Below are positions 57,761 to 64,000 of a stretch of 64,000 nt of DNA, in pieces (position 1 is the stretch's first letter; every line of letters begins with the position of its first letter). The translations under genes were made by a program, and so were the position numbers. Location: NCBI GenBank assembly GCA_949358305.1, contig OX442316.1, positions 3,720,001 through 3,784,000 of the forward strand. Reading direction: 5' to 3'. The notes under the pieces are model-generated. The model did no database searches. It worked only from the letters and a program-made list of their open reading frames with translations, and had not been told where the DNA came from. The stretch comes from Strigamia acuminata (lineage: Eukaryota > Arthropoda > Chilopoda > Geophilomorpha > Linotaeniidae).

Positions 57761-60700
57761 CTACCTTTTTCGCATCCATCATGTCCTGGGCCGCAATCAT
57801 ACTCGCTGTAACCGCTTCTTTCATGCCGGGGTAAATGATTTTATCCCATACCAAGCTTTTGCCCCTTTTTCTACAAATAAAATTAGAATTAAAATGATTT
57901 TCTTCAATTTTTTTTTTTAGCTTTTTCCACTTTTTTCAAAATTTTCCAATATTTTTCAAAATTTTCCAATATTTTTCAAAATTTTCCAATATTTTTCAAA
58001 ATTGCCCAATTTTTTTTTAAACTTTTCCAAAATTTTACAAGCTTTTTAAATAATTTTTCAAACGTTTCAAATTTTCCAAATTTTTCCAAAATATTTCCAA
58101 ATTTTTTCCAAAATATTTCCAAATTTTTTCCAAAATATTTCCAAACATTTTCCAATTTTTTTCAAATTTTTCCAAAATATTTCCAAACATTTTCCAATTT
58201 TTTTCAAATTTTTCCAAACATTTTCCAAAATTTTTCCAAACATTTTCCAAAATATTTCCAAATTTTTTCCAAAATATTTCCAAATTTTTTCCAAAATATT
58301 TCCAAACATTTTCCAATTTTTTTCAAATTTTTCCAAACATTTTCCAAACATTTTCCAAATTTTTTCCAAACATTTTTCAAATTGTTTCCAATTTTTTTCC
58401 AATTTTTTCCAAACATTTTCCAAATTATTTCCAAACTTTTTCCACATTTTTTCCAAACTGTTTCCCAATTTTTTCCAAATTTTCTCAAATTATTCCAATA
58501 TTTTTCATTTCCTTACTGCAAAAAGTCTTTAAATTCATCACTGCTCCACATCGCGTATCTGGGCAGAACCGATGGTCGTTCTTCGTGCATATATCGCCTT
58601 TGAACAGCATTATTACACAGATGCACAGCTCTGAAAAAAACAAAAACATAAACCACATCAAACCAAAAAAAAAAACCAAAAAAAAACTCAATTCATCTTT
58701 ACTCGCTCTTGTCCGTCAACGAGAAATATCTCGAACAGAACCGCAAATAACAATCTTTATAGAAATAAATGGTCAGCGGGTTCCAATCGGTCACCATAAA
58801 CCACTGCCTGATGTCAAATTTTGTATTATAAATCAAAAAAGGTCTCTCTAAAATCCAACCACAAATTAATTTCCAATTAATCCAATTTATTTCCACTTTT
58901 TTCTCTACCAATGTATTTCTGCACAACGTATTTCGTCGTTTTCACCACAACTTGGGAGTCGACCAAATTGAGAATATCGTCCAAACGTTCCAAAATCATG
59001 ATCCCTAAATCAATCCCGATTAATATTCTTAAAAAAAATTAATTTGATTTTTATAAACCAATTCCTCTCGATTTAGCGCCAGGTTTCACTATCCACACGT
59101 TATTCATCCCATCCAATTCCATTTGAGGCCAATACTGACGCATTCTTTTCAACATCTTAAGACATTTATCGTGAATTGTCTCCACATGCATCATGAGTGC
59201 ATTTTTATGTACTAATTGGTAATACCAATCCAGAACGACGCTCCATTGGTCATCGGTCATTGGAATGCTCTTAAAAAAGTAACCACGTTAAACACAGTGC
59301 AAATTATATTCTTGTTTGGTCTAAAACGTCACTTTTGTTCTTATTTTTTGGTCGAAAAGTGGCGAATTAGCCCTATTATGTCTAAAAAGGTCACTTTTGC
59401 CACTTATTAGTCCAAAAATCTAACTTTTGCTCTATTTTTAAGTCTAAAAATGACACTTTTGCCACTTATTAGTCCAAAAATGTAACTTTTGTTCTATTTT
59501 TGAGCCTAAAAATGCCATTTTTGCCACTTATTAGTCCAAAAATGTAACTTTTGCTGTAATTTTGAGCCTAAAACTGTCACTTTTGCCACTTATTAGTCCA
59601 AAAATGTAACTTTTGCTCTATTTTTGAGCCTAAAACTGTCACTTTTGCCAATTATTAATCCAAAAATGTAACTTTTGCTCTATTTTTGAGTCTAAACTTG
59701 TCATTTTTGGCTTCTGCTGCTTAAAAATGCCAATTTTTCAACTCTTTTCTGCAACGTTTTCACAATGGATGTGAATTACCACATCGGTGTCAATGTCTTC
59801 GTGATTTTTACAGCGCAAATACGCTTCGCATTGCTGTAGTGCAACTTCGCCCACTCGAACCGGCACGTGCAAACAGTTGATCGGAAGCGTAAAATTCGTG
59901 ATTTTCGTGGATTGGACAAAATTTATAACCCATTTCATAATGCCCAAACAAGCCGACAACCGAAAATCTTCTGCAAAATAAAAAAAAATACAAATAAAAA
60001 CATAAAAGGATAAAATACACAAATAGTGACCAATAAACGCGAATTTTTCTTCGTCCACTCCGATGCAATAACAACGAGGAAAATAATTTCGAACATCGAC
60101 TTCGGCCCACCAACGAAGATCCTGAAGACAATTACACAAACCGACCTAAAATATGCAAAAAATTGACCATTTTATTAATTAATTAATTAATTAATTATAT
60201 TAATTCACCTTGGTTGTGAAATCGGCAGTAGGGAAATGATTGACCAATTGGTTTTTTCGAATTCTCTTGAAGTAAATGCAGTCACGTCGACAAGTCCAGA
60301 TGAAATTGGGCGATGCCTTGCGCACCATGCGGGACATTATGCTGTTGATGTCTTCGTTCTCCCAGAATTCGTCGTCTTGAGATATTTCATCCATTTCGCA
60401 TGGGGTTTGCTGAGTGGGACTACATGCTACGTTGCGCATGGGTTCCTGCTGTTGAGGTACTTTTTGCTGTAGTTGTTGTGGTTGTTCGCCATCCGAGTCG
60501 TCGTCTTGGAGAAATTATTTTAAATATTAAAATGGAAGTTGGCAAGTGCAATAAAGTGGACAACGGCAACGACTTTTAAATTTTTAGCCAAAAAATTTAA
60601 TTTTCGTCTATAAAATCCAATTTTTGTCGGAAAAATCCAATTTTTGTCGGAAAAATCCAATTTTTGTCAGAAAAATCCAATTTTTGTCGGAAAAATCCAA

Positions 60701-61853
60701 TTTTTGTCGGAAAAATCCAATTTTTGTCGGAAAAATCCAATTTTTGTCGCAAAAATCCAATGTTTGTCGCAAAAATCCAATTTTTGCCCGAAAAATTCAA
60801 TTTTTGCCCGAAAAATTCAATTTTTGTCCGAAAAATCAAATTTTTGTCCAAAAAATCAAATTTTTGTCCGAAAAATCAAATTTTTGTCCAAAAAATCAAA
60901 TTTATGTCCGAAAAATCCAATTTTTGTCTGAAAAAATCCAATTTTTGTCCGAAACATCCGATTTTTGTCCGAAAAATCAAATTTTTGTCGGAAAAATCCA
61001 ATTTTTGACCGAAAAATCCAATTTTTGCCCGAAAAATCCAATTTTTGTCCGAAAAATCCAATTTTTGTCGGAAAAATCCAATTTTTGTCGGAAAAATCCA
61101 ATTTTTGTCGGAAAAATCCAATTTTTGCCCGAAAAATCCAATTTTTGTCCGAAAAATCCAATTTTTGTCCGAAAAAATCCAATTTTTGTCCGAAAAAATC
61201 CAATTTTTGTCCGAAAAAATCCAATTTTTGTCCGAAAAATCTAATTTTTGACCGCAAAATCAAAATTTTGACCGCAAAATCAAAATTTTGACCAAAACAT
61301 TGATTATTTTAGCTAAAAATTCCTTTATTTCCCCCTAAAAAAACCTAACATTGGACAACCACATAACAAACACAAAACAACACAATGACAAATCTCCCTA
61401 ATTCCTCACCATCGCTTGATCCAGTATCATCGCCATTAATAGGTTCATTAGTAATCTCAGCTTTATCGCTTTTAACATCAGTCGGCTCGCTGCAATTGCT
61501 GCCCACACCGTCACCGGCCGGCTTGGCGCATTTCCGCCTCCGCCGTCGCGGCTTCGAAGGCACATCTCCATAATATGTCTTTTCTACCCAACCTCGCTTC
61601 CTCAACGCAAGACGAATGTATGGGTATCGACCGACGATGGTGAAAATACGATTTTCCTAAATAAAAAAAAAAAAACACATTAAATTTCTTCTCCATTTGT
61701 GTCCATTTCAGTCGCGACCCATACCCGAATGGCTTTTTCAGCAAACTGCTTGGCTTGTCTGAATTTTTCGTAATATCGTGGTTTGGGTGAAGGAATTAAA
61801 CTATGAGAAGTTTGGGTGCAGTTGCTGCTTTTATTGGTTGTCTGCTGTGACAT
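56548..61853 (-). CDS. TTLL3: TTLL3/8-type tubulin glycylase
   Basis: Ligase that adds glycine side chains to tubulin tails of axonemes. Twelve exons: 61853-61725, 61656-61410, 60504-60209, 60145-60031, 59970-59780, 59269-59059, 59004-58909, 58847-58703, 58630-58517, 57870-57765, 57706-57559 and 57503-56548. They total 2754 nt (917 residues). Family blocks are in order: [17 protein letters not shown]-type motif [21 protein letters not shown] (ATP-binding), [18 protein letters not shown], and [10 protein letters not shown] with W-L-L-E-I-N-S-S-P. The catalytic E-I-N is therefore present. The C-terminal 300 residues are low-complexity (poly-Gln, Lys/Pro, Ser). Three introns carry large repeat arrays. 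DNAAF3 lies directly upstream on the same strand. Confidence 0.93.
57915..58510. repeat. TTTTTCCAAA-type repeat in a TTLL intron
   Basis: Degenerate 10-17-bp units of tttttccaaaatatttccaa fill most of the intron between exons 9 and 10. The long Lys/Asn/Trp frames seen on the minus strand are translations of this repeat. Confidence 0.92.
59330..59715. repeat. ~61-bp tandem repeat in a TTLL intron
   Basis: Five to six copies of a unit containing cacttttgccacttattagt and ccaaaaatgtaacttttgct, inside the intron between exons 5 and 6. Confidence 0.9.
60597..61290. repeat. 20-bp minisatellite, ~34 copies, in a TTLL intron
   Basis: The unit ttttgtcggaaaaatccaat repeats for almost 700 bp between exons 2 and 3. 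All frames stay open on both strands because of the 20-bp period. A5 and T5 tracts alternate every 10 bp. Confidence 0.95.
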
Positions 61854-62688
61854 GATTGGAATTTAGTGAGGAAATCTGCATCAAATTCAAATCGTGCGAG
61901 GCACAAAGTAGCGAGTTACTTATTTTTCGTTTTTGTTAATGTATTTTGTTTCTAGATAGATACCCAATTATTAAATTAATTCAAAACTAATTGGGCACAC
62001 GGGCATATGGGTTGGGAGACCCATCGCCACGGGTTAGCTGTGAAATTTGTTTGGTTCATTTTTTCGAAAATATTAGCTTCAGAGCCGTAGCTAGGGCCAA
62101 CAACTCGATAGGAACTTAACACTAACTTGGCTTGCAGCTGCCAACAGAGCGAGCAACAGAGTGAGGCGATCGTAGTATTGTAATGATTTAATAAAGCCGG
62201 TAATAATTAGATACGTTCCGGGTGTGTTCATCCAAACAATAGTGAAATCTCGCGTCAAAATTAAGAAATAAAAAAATTAATGTCGACATTTTCTACTAAT
62301 TTGGAGATTTGAGCCTTTTTGTTGCAACATATTCAGCCAATTTAAAGACATTAAAGAGTAATATTTCTGCATTTATTGCTCACAAGTCAGTGCTGTACAA
62401 TCGTCATGTTTTACGGCATAAATCGTTTCTAGTTAAACGTTTACAATTGATTTTGTCAAGATTCTGGGATCAAATTAGGCAGTAAATTCTTGTACGTAAA
62501 TATAAGAAAGAAACACGTCTTCAGGTTGTCCTTCCACAGCCTAAAAAAATAAACATTAATGTCCCATAGGTTCTAGCAGCGGCGCATCATGATGCAGCAA
62601 TTTATATTAATAAAATTAAACCAAACTTTGCTTGATTTTTTTTATTTTAATCTAAAATGGGGCCCATACGATGATGTGCCGCTGAGTT
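61854..62688. other. Intergenic between TTLL3 and DNAAF3
   Basis: No gene-like frame. The stretch 62080-62230 is richer in GC and resembles part of a mobile element (ending in aataaagccggtaataatta), but nothing diagnostic is present. Short inverted words (gcggcgcatcatgatgc, gatgatgtgccgctga) flank 62578-62690. Confidence 0.45.
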
Positions 62689-64000
62689 TTATATAGTGAA
62701 GTATACTTGGCAATGCGCATCTTGCGCCATTTTGTTAATTTGGTCTTGAAACGATTTGATTTTTTCCATTTTCAAATCCAACAAGAACCTAAAAATATTT
62801 TCCATTTGTTTAAAAAATTAAAAAAATAATATATATATATTCTTTTTCATGTACTTGGCAGATTCCATTATTATTTTGGCGCCATTTTTGAATGTTGCTG
62901 TTATTTCAGGGGTGAAGAAGTGATTCATACTGTTTGAGAGCATTAAAAAAGAATTACACAATTCGCAATCAAATATTGATTTTTTCTGGCCAATTTTACT
63001 CAATAAAAAATTGTTTCATGCCAATTCTTAAAATTATAAAATTGTAAAAAAATATCAATTACCTGTTTGAGAAGTAAACCAAATCAAAGAAACTTTCAAA
63101 TTTAGCTTTCTTGTGTAAATTAGCCGCCAATTTACTTGGTAGGAAAGTAATTTTGGCAAATTTATTGATCTGACAAGCTGTAAAACAAAAATTGCAATTC
63201 TCACCACTCATTTTCACTTATTTAACACTAATTAACGAACCTACGGGTCCACTCTCTCGTGTTAAGTCCTCATTTTTAGCTTCCTCGTACTTTTTATGCG
63301 TAAATAACTCGTATAGAAATGCCAGTACATTGTGGACGGATATATCCTGAGATTTCTATTTCAAGAACCAAAAGTATAAATTAATTTCTTTGGTTATTAA
63401 TTCAAATAATGCAAACATCTACCTTGTTGTATGACATATTTTGTTTTTTGAAAAAACTCTTGTCTTCACACTCCACACCAAATGAAAGAAAAGGCCCCAC
63501 GACTACGTCGCCCCAGTACCCCAAGCGAGCATGTTTGTCGCCGTGCTGAAATCATAAATAAATCGAAAAAAGAAAATTACTAAAACAAAGTATGAATTAC
63601 CGAGTCATTTATCACAATAGGTGACAATAAGGAATAATTCGGGACAGAATAATCCGCATCTCTTAATTCAAACGCCATACCGCTCCGACGCCATTTTTTA
63701 TACTCGCTGGTGTGGATGATGCCAGCCTGAATTTAAAAATTATTAAAAAGTATTAAAAATTGACTTTAATCAATAATAAAAGTATTTAATTTACTCCTCT
63801 GTCGATTAATTTCATGTTGTAATCCCAATCAAATGCTCCTTCTCGCGAGTCGTATTGTAAATCAAGATGGCGGCGCAGGCGGACGTCCCTAAAAATAATA
63901 GATTTATAAACTAATCGGAGGAGATGAGAGTAATTTATACCAACAAGTGTTGAAGTTTATCTCTTGTTGCTTGTTCCATATTTTAAAAATACTCTCTAAA
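62689..64000 (-). CDS. DNAAF3: Dynein axonemal assembly factor 3, 3' part
   Basis: Cytoplasmic factor for pre-assembly of axonemal dynein arms. The gene runs off the right edge. Exons seen: 64000-63941 (partial), 63888-63795, 63726-63601, 63545-63423, 63355-63245, 63169-63063, 62998-62855 and 62788-62689, in phase throughout. Motifs match DNAAF3 in order: W-D-V-R-L-R-R-H-L, Q-Y-D-S-R-E-G, D-W-D-Y-N-M-K-L-I-D-R-G-A, W-R-R-S-G-M-A-F-E-L-R-D, V-P-N-Y-S-L-L, G-Y-W-G-D-V-V-V-G-P-F, and I-T-F-L-P in the C-terminal part. The ATG at 63979-63981 is out of the correct frame and is not the start. The acceptor at about 63170 was chosen over one 8 bp upstream because only it keeps the frame. It pairs functionally with the TTLL3-like gene, as both serve axonemes. 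Confidence 0.92.

Noticed and set aside
58035-58488. Lys/Asn/Trp/Phe-rich open frames
   Set aside because: Translations of the TTTTTCCAAA-type repeat in a TTLL intron.
60597-61291. Open frames on both strands through the large intronic repeat
   Set aside because: A 20-bp repeat without stops stays open in all frames; it lies inside an intron of the TTLL3-like gene.
63941-63981. ATG near the right edge as a gene start
   Set aside because: It is out of frame with the conserved DNAAF3 blocks; the correct frame runs through it from outside the window.

Overview
The window is eukaryotic nuclear DNA from an animal, most likely an arthropod. Nearly every real gene is split by short GT-AG introns, many of about 60-70 bp. 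The gene set includes a Spatzle-type Toll ligand with a Gln-rich prodomain, a chitin deacetylase remnant, vitellogenins, TRAM, Elongin C and a HAUS2-like augmin subunit. A TTLL3-type tubulin glycylase and DNAAF3 suggest an animal that keeps motile cilia or flagellated sperm. The compact introns and AT-rich spacers would fit a small-genome arthropod such as a springtail, but I cannot identify the species.

Layout. 1-2.3 kb: no supported gene; relic and GC-rich repeated DNA. 2.3-7.1 kb: a cluster of small secreted 8-Cys proteins on the minus strand. A 1232-bp tandem duplication copied one whole gene and the 3' half of its neighbour, and a 2116-bp MULE transposon with a perfect 8-bp target-site duplication then entered the second unit. 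7.2-26.2 kb: a giant inverted repeat with arms of about 7 kb. Each arm holds a complete 18-exon vitellogenin of 1799 codons with identical exon lengths, and the two genes diverge head to head. The roughly 5-kb centre holds a HAUS2-like gene, a 30-bp minisatellite, and a small secreted Ala/Gly/Cys-rich peptide gene. That gene has a TATA box and three kappaB-like palindromes upstream and a decayed paralogue beside it. 26.2-32.3 kb: a peripherin-like tetraspanin, a secreted Pro/Cys-rich protein and TRAM. 34.2-35.5 kb: a secreted Tyr/His/Lys/Asp-rich protein. 36.6-37.4 kb: minisatellites. 37.7-42.3 kb: Spatzle-like. 42.8-45.0 kb: a zinc metallopeptidase of the YIL108W type. 45.3-48.0 kb: a tandem pair of HSD17B10-like SDR genes. 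48-56.5 kb: a rearranged block with an intronless Elongin C, a 5'-truncated Elongin C copy, a frameshifted chitin deacetylase exon, nested inverted repeats, an intact tRNA-Ala and a tRNA-Ala pseudogene. 56.5-64 kb: TTLL3-like glycylase and the 3' part of DNAAF3, both on the minus strand.

Exon chains were assembled by eye from splice signals, reading-frame continuity and family resemblance. For the vitellogenin, HAUS2-like, TRAM, Spatzle, metallopeptidase, SDR and TTLL genes the summed exon lengths are exact multiples of three, which supports the models. No database search was possible. The recurring theme is young duplication (direct, inverted and truncated), together with AT-rich minisatellites whose A/T tracts repeat at about one helical turn.
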